Origin: Methylibium petroleiphilum PM1
Lineage (GTDB): Bacteria; Pseudomonadota; Gammaproteobacteria; Burkholderiales; Burkholderiaceae_C
DNA length: 64,000 nt
Direction of reading: 5' to 3'
Assembly (NCBI RefSeq): GCF_000015725.1
Contig: NC_008825.1
Location: forward strand, 1,550,001-1,614,000
The translations under genes were made by a program, and so were the position numbers. The notes beneath the pieces are model-generated. The model did not search any database, was not told the origin of the DNA, and saw only the letters and a program-made list of their open reading frames with translations. Below, in pieces: positions 36,029 through 48,327 of this stretch. How positions within the stretch are numbered: the stretch's first letter is position 1; each line of letters starts with the position of its first letter.

Positions 36029-36822
36029 GGGGCGGCCGGGCGGAGCGAGATCTCGGTCACGCTGGACGATGCAGGATCCGGGCCGGTGTCGAGCCGGAGC
36101 TGCGTCCAGTGCGATCGATGATAGGTCCAATCCTCCGGCGGGCGCTGCGCGACGGTGCGCGCCAGGTGCCCCTCGAACGCGGGACGGTCGATCTCGCGCG
36201 CGCCCAGCGAGCCCAGGTGCGCGGTGCGCTGCTGGCAGTCGATCAGCGCGATGTCGTTCGCGCGGCAGAACGCCACCAGCGCGGCCAGCGCGATCTTGGA
36301 GGCGTCGGTGGCGTGCGAGAACATCGATTCGCCGAAGAACATGCGCCCGAGGTTCACGCCGTACAGGCCGCCGAGCAGCCGGCCGTCGACCCAGGTCTCG
36401 AAGGAGTGCACCGCGCCGAGGCGGTGCCACTCGGTGTAGGCCGCCTGCAGCTCGGGCTGGATCCAGGTGCCGTCCTGGCCTTCGCGCGGGGTCGTCGCAC
36501 AGGCGTGGATCACGGCGGCGAAGTCGTGGTCGATGCGCACCTCGCAGTGCGGCGCGGCGCTGAAGCGGCGCAAGGTCTTGCGCAGCGAATGCGAGAGCTT
36601 GAACTCCGCCACCGGCAGCACCATGCGCGGGTCGGGGCTCCACCACAGCACCGGCTGGCCTGCGCTGTACCAGGGGAAGATGCCGCGCGCGTAGGCCTCG
36701 GCCAGGCGCCGCGGCGAGAGGTCGGTGCCGGCCGCCACGAGGCCGGGCACTTCGCTGCCGGCCGGCAGCGCATGGCGCGTGTCCGGCAGGGGGTCGTCGG
36801 GGCTGGCAAGCCAGGTGGGCAT
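36025..36822 (-). CDS. aat: Leucyl/phenylalanyl-tRNA-protein transferase
   Basis: A 265-residue Aat protein that transfers Leu or Phe to N-terminal Lys or Arg. Diagnostic stretches are [59 protein letters not shown] and [19 protein letters not shown]. The end is extended by about 20 residues ([16 protein letters not shown]). The start at 36822 was chosen because a longer frame from upstream would cross the feoA promoter region. The stop overlaps bpt (GTGA). Confidence 0.95.
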   Translation of the reverse strand: MPTWLASPDDPLPDTRHALPAGSEVPGLVAAGTDLSPRRLAEAYARGIFPWYSAGQPVLWWSPDPRMVLPVAEFKLSHSLRKTLRRFSAAPHCEVRIDHDFAAVIHACATTPREGQDGTWIQPELQAAYTEWHRLGAVHSFETWVDGRLLGGLYGVNLGRMFFGESMFSHATDASKIALAALVAFCRANDIALIDCQQRTAHLGSLGAREIDRPAFEGHLARTVAQRPPEDWTYHRSHWTQLRLDTGPDPASSSVTEISLRPAAP

Positions 36823-36896
36823 GCGCGCATTGTCCGCATCCGCCCTCCGGTCGCGTGGCCGTGCGGCCTTGGCGCCGCATGGCTGGTTTGTAAGAT

Positions 36897-36915
36897 GCGA
36901 CCAATTATCATTTGC
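36897..36915 (-). promoter_or_regulatory. Fur-like box upstream of feoA
   Basis: Read on the minus strand the site is GCAAATGATAATTGGTCGC. The core AATGATAAT is the strongest part of the Fur consensus, with 12 of 19 positions matching. It lies 26 bases before the proposed feoA start and 75 bases from the aat start. Fur control of the feo operon is expected from the family. Confidence 0.55.
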
Positions 36916-36940
36916 AAGCCGCCTGACCCTGGAGCCTTCC

Positions 36941-37198
36941 CTGATCCTCGACGAACTCGAACCCGGCCAGCACGCCACGGTGGCGGCGCTGCGCCTCGCC
37001 GGAGCGGCGGTGGACGCCGCGGTGCTGCAGCGGCTGGGCGAGCTGGGTTTCCTGCCGGGCGAACCGGTGCGCCTGCTGCGGCGCGGGCCGGGCGGCCGTG
37101 AACCGCTGGCGGTGCAGGTCGGCGACACGATGTTCGCGCTGCGCCGTGCCGAGGCGGCCTGCATCGAGGTCACGCCGATCGCCGAGGTCGGCCCGTGA
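36941..37198 (+). CDS. feoA: Ferrous iron transport protein FeoA
   Basis: An 85-residue SH3-like FeoA. No ATG, GTG or TTG is available between the Fur-like box and the conserved start of the fold, so a CTG at 36941 is proposed. It has GGAG at 36931-36934, six bases before it, giving [16 protein letters not shown]. Family features are [28 protein letters not shown] and [20 protein letters not shown]. FeoA docks on FeoB and may control its activity. The stop overlaps feoB (GTGA). Confidence 0.8.
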   Translation: MILDELEPGQHATVAALRLAGAAVDAAVLQRLGELGFLPGEPVRLLRRGPGGREPLAVQVGDTMFALRRAEAACIEVTPIAEVGP

Positions 37199-39084
37199 GC
37201 GCGGCAGCCTCGGCCGAGGCCCGGTTGCTGCAGGTGGCGCTGGTCGGCAACCCGAACTGCGGCAAGACGGCGCTGTTCAACCTGCTGACCGGCGCGCGCC
37301 AGAAGGTCGCCAACTACGCCGGCGTGACGGTGGAGCGCAAGGTCGGCGTGCTGCCGCTGAGCGACGGCCGCAGCGTGGCGGTGTTCGACCTGCCGGGCAC
37401 CTACAGCCTCACGCCGCTGACGCCCGACGAGGAGGTGACGCGCGACGTGGTGTTCGGCCGGCGCGCCGGCGAGTCGGCGCCGGACGCCATCGTGGCCGTG
37501 GTCGACGCGACCAACCTGCGCATGAACCTGCGGCTGGTGCTGGAGCTGCGGTCGCTGGGTCGGCCGATGATCGTGTCGCTGAACATGGCCGACGTGGCGC
37601 GTTCGCGCGGCCTGCAGATCGACGTGGCGCGGCTGTCGGCCGAGCTGGGCGTGCCGGTGGTCGAGACGGTGGCAGTGCGGCACAACGGGCATGCGGCGCT
37701 GCGGGCCGAGATCGAACGCCAGGCGCTGCGGTTCGGTGCCGCGGCGGACACCGCGGCCTTGCCCGCGGCGGTCGCACCGGCCCCGACCACCGCCGAACTG
37801 CAGCGCGAGGTGCGCCGCATCCTCGCGGTGGCGGCGCCCGGGGCCCTGCAGTTCGAGCGCTTCGACCACCGCATCGACGCCGTGGTGATGCACCCGGTCT
37901 GGGGCCTGGTGCTGCTGGCCACGCTGCTGTTCCTGATCTTCCAGGCGGTGTTCTCGTGGGCCAACCTGCCCATGGACGCCATCAAGGACGGCATGGCCTG
38001 GCTCGCCGAGCAGACGACGGCCCGCATGGCCGAGGGCCCGCTGCGCAGCCTGCTGGTCGACGGCGTGATCGCCGGCGTGGGCGGCGTGCTGGTGTTCCTG
38101 CCGCAGATCCTGATCCTGTTCTTCTTCATCCTGCTGCTGGAGGATTCGGGCTACCTGCCGCGCGCCGCCTTCCTGCTGGACACGGTGATGGGCAAGGTGG
38201 GGCTGTCGGGCCGCGCCTTCATCCCGCTGCTGTCGAGCTTCGCGTGTGCCATCCCCGGCATCATGGCCACGCGCACCATCGCGAACTGGCGCGACCGGCT
38301 CGCGACCATCATGGTCGCGCCGCTGATGACGTGCTCGGCGCGGCTGCCGGTCTATGCGCTGCTGATCGGTGCCTTCATCCCGGCGCGCGACATCGGGCCG
38401 TTCAACGGGCAGGGGCTCACGCTGTTCGCGCTCTACGCGGCGGGCGTGCTGTCGTCGATGGCCGTGGCCTGGCTGCTCAAGCGCTTCTGGATGAAGAGCA
38501 GCTACCAGCCGCTGATGCTGGAGCTGCCTCCGTACCGCCTGCCCAGCCTGCGCAACCTGGGCTACGGTTTGTGGGAGCGGGCGCGCATCTTCGTGCGGCG
38601 GGTCGGCGGCATCATCTTCGCGCTGACCGTGCTGCTGTGGTTCCTGTCGAGCTACCCGGCGCCGCCCGAAGGCGCCACCGGGCCGGCCATCCAGTACAGC
38701 GCGGCGGGCTGGCTCGGGCAGGCGCTGGAGACGGTGTTCGCGCCGATCGGCTTCAACTGGCAGATCTCGATCGCGCTGGTGCCGGGCCTCGCCGCGCGCG
38801 AGGTGGTGGTGGGCGCGCTGGGCACGGTCTATGCGCTGTCGGGCAGTGAAGATGCCGTGGCCGACACGCTGATGCCGGTGATCGCGAGCCAGTGGTCGGT
38901 GGCGACGGCCTACGCGCTGCTGGCGTGGTTCGTGTTCGCGCCGCAGTGCCTGTCGACGCTGGCCGTGGTGCGGCGCGAGACCAACTCCTGGCGCTACCCC
39001 GTGCTGATGGCCAGCTACCTGTTCGCACTGGCGTACGTGGCGGCCTTCATCACCTACCGCGTGGCGCTCGCGCTGGCGGGCTGA
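37195..39084 (+). CDS. feoB: Ferrous iron transporter FeoB
   Basis: A 629-residue Fe2+ transporter. It has a GTG start overlapping feoA, then the G domain with [12 protein letters not shown] (residues 18-29), DLPGTYSL and NMADVA-like G4. About ten membrane segments follow, with two Gate-type repeats ([18 protein letters not shown] and [14 protein letters not shown]). It is slightly shorter than the E. coli form, as is normal in betaproteobacteria. It imports Fe2+ across the inner membrane. Confidence 0.95.
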   Translation: MSAAASAEARLLQVALVGNPNCGKTALFNLLTGARQKVANYAGVTVERKVGVLPLSDGRSVAVFDLPGTYSLTPLTPDEEVTRDVVFGRRAGESAPDAIVAVVDATNLRMNLRLVLELRSLGRPMIVSLNMADVARSRGLQIDVARLSAELGVPVVETVAVRHNGHAALRAEIERQALRFGAAADTAALPAAVAPAPTTAELQREVRRILAVAAPGALQFERFDHRIDAVVMHPVWGLVLLATLLFLIFQAVFSWANLPMDAIKDGMAWLAEQTTARMAEGPLRSLLVDGVIAGVGGVLVFLPQILILFFFILLLEDSGYLPRAAFLLDTVMGKVGLSGRAFIPLLSSFACAIPGIMATRTIANWRDRLATIMVAPLMTCSARLPVYALLIGAFIPARDIGPFNGQGLTLFALYAAGVLSSMAVAWLLKRFWMKSSYQPLMLELPPYRLPSLRNLGYGLWERARIFVRRVGGIIFALTVLLWFLSSYPAPPEGATGPAIQYSAAGWLGQALETVFAPIGFNWQISIALVPGLAAREVVVGALGTVYALSGSEDAVADTLMPVIASQWSVATAYALLAWFVFAPQCLSTLAVVRRETNSWRYPVLMASYLFALAYVAAFITYRVALALAG

Positions 39085-39097
39085 AGGCGAGCGAACG

Positions 39098-39370
39098 ATG
39101 CAGCACCTGGTCGTCGGCCTGCTGGTGGCGCTGTGTTCGGTCTATGCGCTGTGGTCGCTGATGCCGACGGCCTTGCGACGCCCGCTGGCCGGGTGGCTGC
39201 TGCGCGTGCCAGGGGTCGGGCAGGGCGGCCCGCTGGCGAGCGTGCTGCATCGCGCGGCGGCCGGGCCCAGCGCGTGCGGTTGCGATGGCTGCGATGCCAA
39301 GCCCGCGGCTCGGCCGCGCGCCGACGCGGCGGTGCCGATCCGCATCCACCGCAAATCCGGCAGGCGCTGA
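39098..39370 (+). CDS. DUF6587-type small Cys-rich protein after feoB
   Basis: A 90-residue protein with one N-terminal membrane segment ([19 protein letters not shown]), then a soluble tail with the Cys motif SACGCDGC and a basic end ([10 protein letters not shown]). It starts 13 bases after feoB and was probably transferred as part of the feo operon. Its position matches where FeoC occurs in enterobacteria, but sequence and topology are different. A Cys-based metal or redox role is plausible but unproven. Confidence 0.7.
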   Translation: MQHLVVGLLVALCSVYALWSLMPTALRRPLAGWLLRVPGVGQGGPLASVLHRAAAGPSACGCDGCDAKPAARPRADAAVPIRIHRKSGRR

Positions 39371-39398
39371 GAGGTGCACGGCCTCCAGCGCGGGCTGC

Positions 39399-40679
39399 TC
39401 AGCCCTCGATGCGCCGCCTAAGCCGGCGCATGCCCAGCCAGGCGGTGAGCGCGATCACCGGCACGGCCAGCGCAATGACCAGCTCCACCGGCACCGGCAG
39501 GTGGACCGCGTGCGCGCCCTTGGCCAGGTAGCCCACCAGCCCCACGCCGTAATAGGTGATGGCCGCCACCGACAGCCCTTCGACCGCCGCCTGCAGACGC
39601 AGCTGCAGGTGCTGGCGTGCGTTCATCGTCGACAGCAGCTCGCGCGCGTGTTCCTGCTGCAGCGTCTCGACCCGCGTGCGCAGCAGTTCGCTGGCGCGCG
39701 ACACGCGCTCCGACAGTGCGCCTAGGCGCCGCGAGGCCCAGGCGGTGGTGGTGACCGCGGGCTTCAAGCGGCGGTCGACGAACTCGCGCACCGTCTGCAG
39801 GCCTTCGAGGCGGGTCTCGCGCAGTTCGTCGATGCGCTGCTCGACCAGATCGAAGTAGGCCGACGATGCCGAGAAGCGGCTGTGGTGCCGCGCGTAGGTG
39901 GATTCGACCTCGCGCGCGAGCCGCGTGAGCGAATCCAGCAGCCGCGCCTCGTCGGTCGTCTCGCTGCCGGCGCGGGTGTCGGCCAGGCCGGCGAGCTGGC
40001 GTTCGAGCTCGTCGAGACGGCGCGTGGTGTCGCGCGCCACCGGCAGGCCGAGCAGCGCCATCATGCGGTAGGTGTCGATCTCGAGCAGGCGCTGCACGTT
40101 GCGCCCCAGGCGCCGCGGCGTGATCGACGGGTTGCCCACGCCGACCAGCCAGCGGCCGTAGCCGTCGGGGTGCAGCCGGAAATCGCTGTAGATCTGCAGG
40201 TCGCCGTCGGCGATGTCGGCACCGACCAGCGAGTCGGCATCCAGCCAGGCGTCGACCAGGCCGCGAAGGTTCTGCTCGCGGGAATTCAGGACCAGCAGAT
40301 TGGTGGCGACCAGCAGTTCACCCGGCACGCTCGCCAGCCAGCCGTCCGGCAGCGAGCGATAGGCCGGCGCGGCGTCGAGCGCTTCGTCGGCGCGCAGCGG
40401 GCGCCAGATCGTGTAGCTGACGAACTCGGTGTGGCGCTCCCAGCGCAGCCGCGCCCCGGGCAGGTCGATGCTGAGGTGGCTGGCCTCGGGCGCCGGCAGC
40501 GGCAGGTGCAGGTCGCGCAGCAGCGTTTCGAGATGGGCGCGGTCGGCCACCTGCACCTCGGGGCTGGAGACGAAGGCCAGGTGCGATACCGCCAGCGGCG
40601 GCTGCATCCGTTCATACGGCCGCGCGTGGACTTCGTTGTGGAGCGCGGTGCGCAGCGGGTGAGGGTGACGGGTCGGCAT
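39399..40679 (-). CDS. DUF3422 family membrane protein
   Basis: A 426-residue protein beginning HPLRTALHNEVHARPYE, the DUF3422 hallmark, followed by a long soluble part with coiled-coil-like regions (LRTRVETLQQEHARELLSTMNARQHLQ) and two C-terminal membrane helices (ITYYGVGLVGYLAKGA and VIALAVPVIALTAWLGM). Function is unknown. It converges on the DUF6587 gene with 28 bases between the stops. Confidence 0.85.
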   Translation of the reverse strand: MPTRHPHPLRTALHNEVHARPYERMQPPLAVSHLAFVSSPEVQVADRAHLETLLRDLHLPLPAPEASHLSIDLPGARLRWERHTEFVSYTIWRPLRADEALDAAPAYRSLPDGWLASVPGELLVATNLLVLNSREQNLRGLVDAWLDADSLVGADIADGDLQIYSDFRLHPDGYGRWLVGVGNPSITPRRLGRNVQRLLEIDTYRMMALLGLPVARDTTRRLDELERQLAGLADTRAGSETTDEARLLDSLTRLAREVESTYARHHSRFSASSAYFDLVEQRIDELRETRLEGLQTVREFVDRRLKPAVTTTAWASRRLGALSERVSRASELLRTRVETLQQEHARELLSTMNARQHLQLRLQAAVEGLSVAAITYYGVGLVGYLAKGAHAVHLPVPVELVIALAVPVIALTAWLGMRRLRRRIEG

Positions 40680-40775
40680 GGGTCGAGAGTATCCCGCGAC
40701 TGCCCCTCGACCCGCAGTGGCGTACCTTGTCCCGTAGCATGTCGGACCGACCCTGACGAATCTCGATCACCCAAC

Positions 40776-41552
40776 ATGCTGCGTCGCCGTGAGTTGCTCC
40801 TTTCTGCCCTGGTGGCCGCCGTGCCGTCGGTGCGTGCTGCCGATCTGCCGTCGTTCCCGCGGGCCGCGTTCGACGCGAAGACCGTGGCCCAGTTGCTGAA
40901 GGCGCTAGGCCTGCCGGCGCCGGTGGCCAGCAAGGACGTGCTGCTGCAGGCGCCCGATCTTTTCGAGGACGGTACCGTCGTGCCGGTGACGCTGGGCTGC
41001 GCGCTGCCGGGCGTGCAGCGGCTGCTGCTCGGCGTCGAGCGCAATCCGACGCTGCTCGCGGCCCTGTTCGAGCCCGGCGAGTCGCTGGAGCCGAACATCG
41101 CCATCCGCGTGAAGATGCAGGAGACCTCGAACGTGATCGCGCTCGCCGTCATGAAGGACGGCCGCGTGCTGATGGCGAACAAGGAGGTCAAGATCACGCT
41201 CGGCGGCTGCGGCGGGGCGGCCGAGCCGCAGCCGGAACAGTCGGCGCAGCCGACGCTGATCCGCGTGCAGGCCGCGGGCGCCGGCGCCACCGTGCGCTCG
41301 CTGATGAAGCACGAGATGGAGAGCGGCCAGCGCAAGGACGGCAGTGGCCGCACGATCCCGGCCTGGCACATCCAGGAGGTGGTGGCGCGCGTCAACGGCC
41401 AGCCGGTGCTGACCGCACAGTGGGGCACGGCGGTGTCGAAGAACCCCTTCCTGCAGTTCGGCGTGCGCGGCGTGAAGCCGGGCGACAAGGTCGCGCTGGC
41501 CTGGGCCGACAACCACGGCGTCAGGCGCAGCGACGAGGTCGCCGTCGCCTGA
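40776..41552 (+). CDS. SoxYZ fusion, thiosulfate-oxidation sulfur carrier
   Basis: A 258-residue protein uniting both halves of the Sox carrier. An N-terminal signal (RELLLSALVAAVPSVRA) is followed by the SoxY part, which ends in the conserved sulfur-carrying motif GGCGG (Cys145), and then the SoxZ part (QPTLIRVQAAGAGATVRSLMKHEMESGQRKD). In ordinary SoxY the GGCGG lies at the free C-terminus, whereas here it is internal and joined to SoxZ by an Ala/Pro/Gln linker. The gene converges on fccB and lies near the cbb cluster, which fits sulfur-driven autotrophy. No other sox genes are in the window. Confidence 0.85.
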   Translation: MLRRRELLLSALVAAVPSVRAADLPSFPRAAFDAKTVAQLLKALGLPAPVASKDVLLQAPDLFEDGTVVPVTLGCALPGVQRLLLGVERNPTLLAALFEPGESLEPNIAIRVKMQETSNVIALAVMKDGRVLMANKEVKITLGGCGGAAEPQPEQSAQPTLIRVQAAGAGATVRSLMKHEMESGQRKDGSGRTIPAWHIQEVVARVNGQPVLTAQWGTAVSKNPFLQFGVRGVKPGDKVALAWADNHGVRRSDEVAVA

Positions 41553-41578
41553 CGTTCACCCCCGGCCGGCGAGGCGCA

Positions 41579-42847
41579 TCAGCCCAGCGCGTCGGCCCAG
41601 ATGTTCTTCGCCCAGCCGAGCGCGTACTGCGCCTCGAGCGCATTGCGCTCGCTCGACAGGCCACCGGAGCCGGCCACCGTCTTGAAGGTCTTCTCGGCCT
41701 CCACGTACTCGTGCACGCTGGCGACGTGCACCACCAGGTCCGGCGCGACGAAGCTGTAGCAGGTGTTGGTCAGCAGCGGCTTCGGGTTCGGCGCCAGGCC
41801 GGAGAGCTCAGACACGATGGCCGCAGCGGCCACCTTGGCATGCGAGTTGGCCATGTGGCCGGACTTGGGCATGCCGGCGGCGAGCTGGATGGCATCGCCG
41901 ATCACGTGGATGTCCTTCGCGGCGGTCGACTGGAAGGTGAGGTAGTCGACGCCGACCCAGCGCTTGTTGGAGTTGGCCAGGCCGGTCTGCACCGCGATCT
42001 GCCCGGCGCGCTGCTGCGGCAGCACGTTCAGCACGTCGGCCTTGAAGTTCTCCTGCACCTCGAACTTGAGCGTGTTGCCCTCGATGCCCACCACCTTGTG
42101 CTGCGGTCGGTATTCGATCAGGCCGGGATAGAGCTCGCTCCAGGCCTTTTTGAACAGCGCGCCCTTCGAGGTCACGTCGGGGTTGGCGTCGAACAGCACG
42201 ACCTTGGACTTCGGCTTGGCCTTCTTGAAGTAGGACGCCACCAGCGCCACCCGCTCGTAGGGCCCGGGCGGGCAGCGGTACGGCGCCTCGGGCACCGTCA
42301 GCGCATAGACGCCACCGTCGGGCAGGGCCTCGAGCTGCTTGCGCAGCGCCACCGTCTCGGGCCCGGCCTTCCAGGCCTGCAGCACTCGGCCCTCGGCATG
42401 GGCCTCGCTCAGGCCCGGAACGGTGTCGAGCTGCAGCTCGACCCCCGGCGACAGCACCAGCTTGTCGTAGCGGATGCTGCCGCCGCGCGCCAGCGTCACG
42501 GTCTTTTTGGCCGGATCGACCGCCGAGACGTAGTCCTTCACGACGGTGATGCCGTGCTGCCTGCGCAGCCCGTCATACGACGTGGCCAGCGACGACAGGT
42601 CGCGCGCGCCTTCGAGCACCAGGTTGCTGAGCGGGCAGGAGATGAAGCTGTCGTTGGGCTCGATCAGCACCACGTCGATCTTGTGGTCCGACAGCAGCCG
42701 CACGTACTTGGCCGCGGTGGCGCCGCCGTAGCCGCCGCCCACCACCACCACCTTGGCCGATTCGGGCACGCGCGATGTCGCGCAGCCGCCCAACAGCGCC
42801 AGCAGGCCGGTCGCGCCGGCACCCTGGATCAATGCACGTCTTTGCAT
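41579..42847 (-). CDS. fccB: Flavocytochrome c sulfide dehydrogenase flavoprotein subunit (FccB)
   Basis: A 422-residue FAD protein. It has a lipoprotein/Tat-like start (RRALIQGAGATGLLALLGGC), the FAD motif VVVGGGYGGATAAKYVRLL, Cys71 in FISCPLSNLVL (the expected covalent-FAD cysteine), and the redox pair Cys192 (YRCPPGPYE) and Cys363 (NTCYSFVAP). It would oxidise sulfide, or polysulfide, to S0 in the periplasm and pass electrons to FccA. It follows fccA on the same strand. Confidence 0.92.
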   Translation of the reverse strand: MQRRALIQGAGATGLLALLGGCATSRVPESAKVVVVGGGYGGATAAKYVRLLSDHKIDVVLIEPNDSFISCPLSNLVLEGARDLSSLATSYDGLRRQHGITVVKDYVSAVDPAKKTVTLARGGSIRYDKLVLSPGVELQLDTVPGLSEAHAEGRVLQAWKAGPETVALRKQLEALPDGGVYALTVPEAPYRCPPGPYERVALVASYFKKAKPKSKVVLFDANPDVTSKGALFKKAWSELYPGLIEYRPQHKVVGIEGNTLKFEVQENFKADVLNVLPQQRAGQIAVQTGLANSNKRWVGVDYLTFQSTAAKDIHVIGDAIQLAAGMPKSGHMANSHAKVAAAAIVSELSGLAPNPKPLLTNTCYSFVAPDLVVHVASVHEYVEAEKTFKTVAGSGGLSSERNALEAQYALGWAKNIWADALG

Positions 42848-42860
42848 GGCGGTCCCCCTT

Positions 42861-43190
42861 CTATTTCTGTGAGGCGAAGTAGCCGGCGATCGCGTCGAGC
42901 TGCGCCGGCGTGTAGCCCTTGGTGAGCTGGTGCATGATCGTCGCGGGGCGCTTGCCTTCGCGGAAGGCGGTGAGCTGTTCGACGAGGTAGGCCTTGTCGA
43001 GCCCGGCCAGCTTGGCAAGCCCGGCGTCGGTGGACGACGAGCGGCCTTCGGTGCCGTGGCAGTTGGCGCAGGTGGCGGCCCAGCTGCGCACCTGCAGGGC
43101 GGCGGCGTCCTGGGCCAGCGCGCCGCCGGCGGCCAGGCTGGCGACCAGCGCGGCAGCGGCCAGCGTCGATCTCGCAAGCAGTGTCTTCAT
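42861..43190 (-). CDS. fccA: Sulfide dehydrogenase cytochrome c subunit (FccA-like)
   Basis: A 109-residue mono-haem cytochrome c with signal peptide (LLARSTLAAAALVASLAAGGALA), haem motif CANCH and a likely Met axial ligand in TIMHQLTKGYT. The start was set at MKTLLARS; an upstream extension has no signal-like features. The 13-base gap to fccB supports an operon. It would accept electrons from FccB. Confidence 0.85.
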   Translation of the reverse strand: MKTLLARSTLAAAALVASLAAGGALAQDAAALQVRSWAATCANCHGTEGRSSSTDAGLAKLAGLDKAYLVEQLTAFREGKRPATIMHQLTKGYTPAQLDAIAGYFASQK

Positions 43191-43268
43191 GTCGTTCTCC
43201 TGGTTCCCCGGTCTCGGGCCGGAGCGCATGGTGCCAGCATGCCGGCCCTTTGCATATTTGCGGTGCAA

Positions 43269-45792
<2,524 letters not shown>

Positions 45793-45808
45793 CAGGGAGC
45801 ACCCGACC

Positions 45809-46252
45809 ATGATGACCAACCCCACCGGCCGCCTGACCCAGGGCCAGTTCAGCTTCCTGCCGGACCTGAGCGACGCCGAGATCACGCTGCAGATCGAGTA
45901 CGGCCTCGGCAAGGGCTATGCGTGGAGCGTGGAGTACACCGACGATCCGCACCCGCGCAACACCTACTGGGAGATGTACGGCAACCCGATGTTCGACCTG
46001 CACGACGCCGCCGGCGTGCTGATGGAACTCAACCACTGTCGCAAGACCTTCCCGAACCACTACATCCGCCTGATGGCCTTCGACTCGACACGCGGCATCG
46101 AGTCGATCGCGATGAGCTTCATCGTCAACCGTCCTTCGAAGGAGCCGGGCTTCATGCTCGATCGCCAGGAAAGCAACGGCCGCACGATGCGCTACCAGGT
46201 GCGCGGCTACGCCGCCGAGCAGCCCGAAGGCGAACGCTACGGCGAGCGCTGA
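45809..46252 (+). CDS. cbbS: RubisCO small subunit, form IC
   Basis: A 147-residue small subunit. It has [22 protein letters not shown] near the start and [18 protein letters not shown], with the C-terminal extension ([19 protein letters not shown]) typical of red-type enzymes, which forms a beta-barrel insert around the central channel. It is 16 bases after cbbL and would assemble as L8S8. Confidence 0.95.
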   Translation: MMTNPTGRLTQGQFSFLPDLSDAEITLQIEYGLGKGYAWSVEYTDDPHPRNTYWEMYGNPMFDLHDAAGVLMELNHCRKTFPNHYIRLMAFDSTRGIESIAMSFIVNRPSKEPGFMLDRQESNGRTMRYQVRGYAAEQPEGERYGER

Positions 46253-46272
46253 AGCACGCTGACGAGTCCGCC

Positions 46273-47229
46273 ATGAACCAGCCGCTGTACGCCATCCCCG
46301 GAGCCTCCGAGGCCGTGCCGCCGGTCTCGGTCGCCGCGGCATCGGCGTCCGGCGCGACGACGGTGGCCGAGGTGCTGGCCGACAGCCAGGTGGAGGCGGT
46401 GCTCGACGAGCTGGACCGCGACCTCATCGGCCTGGCACCGGTGAAGCAGCGCATCCGCGACATCGCCGCACTGCTGGTGATCGACAAGCTCCGGCTCAAC
46501 CTGGGCCTCGCCGCGCAGTCGCCGTCGCTGCACATGAGCTTCACCGGCAACCCCGGCACCGGCAAGACGACGGTGGCGATGCGCATGGCCGAGATCCTGC
46601 ACCGCCTGGGCTATGTGCGCAAAGGCCATCTGGTGGCGGTGACGCGCGACGACCTGGTGGGGCAATACATCGGCCACACCGCGCCCAAGACCAAGGAAGT
46701 GCTGAAGAAGGCGATGGGCGGCGTGCTGTTCATCGACGAGGCCTACTACCTGTACCGCCCCGAGAACGAGCGCGACTACGGCCAGGAGGCGATCGAGATC
46801 CTGCTGCAGGTGATGGAGAACCAGCGCGACGACCTGGTGGTGATCCTCGCCGGCTACAAGGACCGCATGGACACCTTCTTCAAGTCCAATCCCGGCATGA
46901 GCTCCCGCGTTGCGCACCACCTCGACTTCCCGGACTACAACCAGACGGAGCTGCTGAGCATCGCCGACCTGATGCTGCAGCAGCAGAACTACCGCTTCGA
47001 CACGGCTCCCGGCGCCGACGCCCGCGCGGCCTTCGGCGACTACCTGAACCTGCGCATCGCGCAGCCGCACTTCGCCAACGCACGCAGCGTGCGCAACGCG
47101 CTGGACCGCGCGCGCCTGCGCCAGGCCAGCCGGCTGTTCGCGGACCGCCACCGGGCGCTGAGCCGCGACGACCTCACGACGCTCAGCGCCGACGACATCC
47201 ACGGCAGCCGGCTGTTCCAGCGCGGCTGA
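46273..47229 (+). CDS. cbbX: Red-type RubisCO activase CbbX
   Basis: A 318-residue AAA+ protein. It has Walker A (GNPGTGKT, residues 92-99), a pore loop YIGHT (132-136), Walker B VLFIDEA (151-157) and sensor segment LAGYKDRM. It uses ATP to pull the extended CbbL C-terminus and remove inhibitory sugar phosphates. About 40 N-terminal residues before the AAA domain are longer than in some homologues and Ala-rich. It lies 20 bases after cbbS. Confidence 0.95.
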   Translation: MNQPLYAIPGASEAVPPVSVAAASASGATTVAEVLADSQVEAVLDELDRDLIGLAPVKQRIRDIAALLVIDKLRLNLGLAAQSPSLHMSFTGNPGTGKTTVAMRMAEILHRLGYVRKGHLVAVTRDDLVGQYIGHTAPKTKEVLKKAMGGVLFIDEAYYLYRPENERDYGQEAIEILLQVMENQRDDLVVILAGYKDRMDTFFKSNPGMSSRVAHHLDFPDYNQTELLSIADLMLQQQNYRFDTAPGADARAAFGDYLNLRIAQPHFANARSVRNALDRARLRQASRLFADRHRALSRDDLTTLSADDIHGSRLFQRG

Positions 47230-47263
47230 CCCACAAGAACACCACACTGCACAGGAGCCCCCC

Positions 47264-48319
47264 ATGGACCCCATCGAGCTCGAGCAATGGCTCTCGGCGC
47301 ACCCTCCGGCGCTGGCCGACGTGATCCGGCACGTGGCGGCGGCCTGCGCACGCATCAGCCGGGCGGCCGCGCGCGCGCCGCTGGCGGGGCAGCTCGGCGG
47401 CGCCGGCTCGCTCAACTCGCAGGGCGAGCCGCAGCAGCGGCTCGACGTGCTGGCCGATGCCTGCGTGTCGCAGGCGCTGTCAGCCTGCACCCATGTGGCC
47501 GGCTGGGTCAGCGAGGAGCACGCCGATGTGACGGTGTCGCCCGAGCACGGCAGCGGCGGCGCCTACCTGGTGGTGTTCGATCCGCTCGACGGCTCGTCGA
47601 ACGTCGAGACCAACGTGGCGATCGGCAGCATCTTCTCGGTGCTGCCCCACCTGTTCCGCGGCACGCCGGCCAGCGCGGCCGCCTTCATGCAGCCGGGCCG
47701 GCGCCAGGTGGCGGCCGGCTACGCGATCTACGGCCCCTCGACGGTGCTGGTGCTGAGCCTGGGCCAGGGCGTGCACATGTTCACCCTCGACCCGGACGCG
47801 CCCGGCGACGCCGCTCGCTGGGTGCTGACGCGGGCGGACGTGGAAGTGCCGGTGTCGACCACCGAGTTCGCGATCAACGCCTCGAACCAGCGCTTCTGGG
47901 AGAAGCCGGTGCAGCGTTACGTGGCCGAGTGCCTTGCGGGCCAGAGCGGGCCACGCGGCCGCGACTTCAACATGCGCTGGGTGGCCAGCCTGGTGGCCGA
48001 GGTGCACCGCATCCTCACGCGCGGCGGCGTCTTCCTGTACCCGCGCGACAGCAGGGAGCCCTTCAGGCCCGGGCGCCTGCGGCTGCTGTACGAGGCCGCA
48101 CCGATGGCCTGGCTGATGGAGCAGGCCGGCGCGGCGGCGACCACCGGCACCGGCCCGCTGCTGGAGCTGGTGCCCGACGCGCTGCACCACAAGGTGCCGG
48201 TGATCCTGGGATCGCGCGACGAGGTCGAGCGCATCGTGACCTACCATGAGGACCCGAGCGCCAATGTGTCCTGGCAGCTATTCAAGACACGCTCGCTGTT
48301 CATCCAGCCGCAAGCCTAG
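47264..48319 (+). CDS. cbbF: Class I fructose-1,6-bisphosphatase
   Basis: A 351-residue enzyme that removes the 1-phosphate of fructose-1,6-bisphosphate in the Calvin cycle. Metal- and substrate-binding motif FDPLDGSSNVETNVAIGSIFSV is near residues 105-126, and GGVFLYPRD and RLLYEAAPMAWLMEQAGG-like (here AGAA) occur late. The AGAAATTGTG end is somewhat divergent. Position in the cluster indicates cbbF rather than the housekeeping fbp. Confidence 0.95.
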   Translation: MDPIELEQWLSAHPPALADVIRHVAAACARISRAAARAPLAGQLGGAGSLNSQGEPQQRLDVLADACVSQALSACTHVAGWVSEEHADVTVSPEHGSGGAYLVVFDPLDGSSNVETNVAIGSIFSVLPHLFRGTPASAAAFMQPGRRQVAAGYAIYGPSTVLVLSLGQGVHMFTLDPDAPGDAARWVLTRADVEVPVSTTEFAINASNQRFWEKPVQRYVAECLAGQSGPRGRDFNMRWVASLVAEVHRILTRGGVFLYPRDSREPFRPGRLRLLYEAAPMAWLMEQAGAAATTGTGPLLELVPDALHHKVPVILGSRDEVERIVTYHEDPSANVSWQLFKTRSLFIQPQA

Positions 48320-48327
48320 GCCGACGC

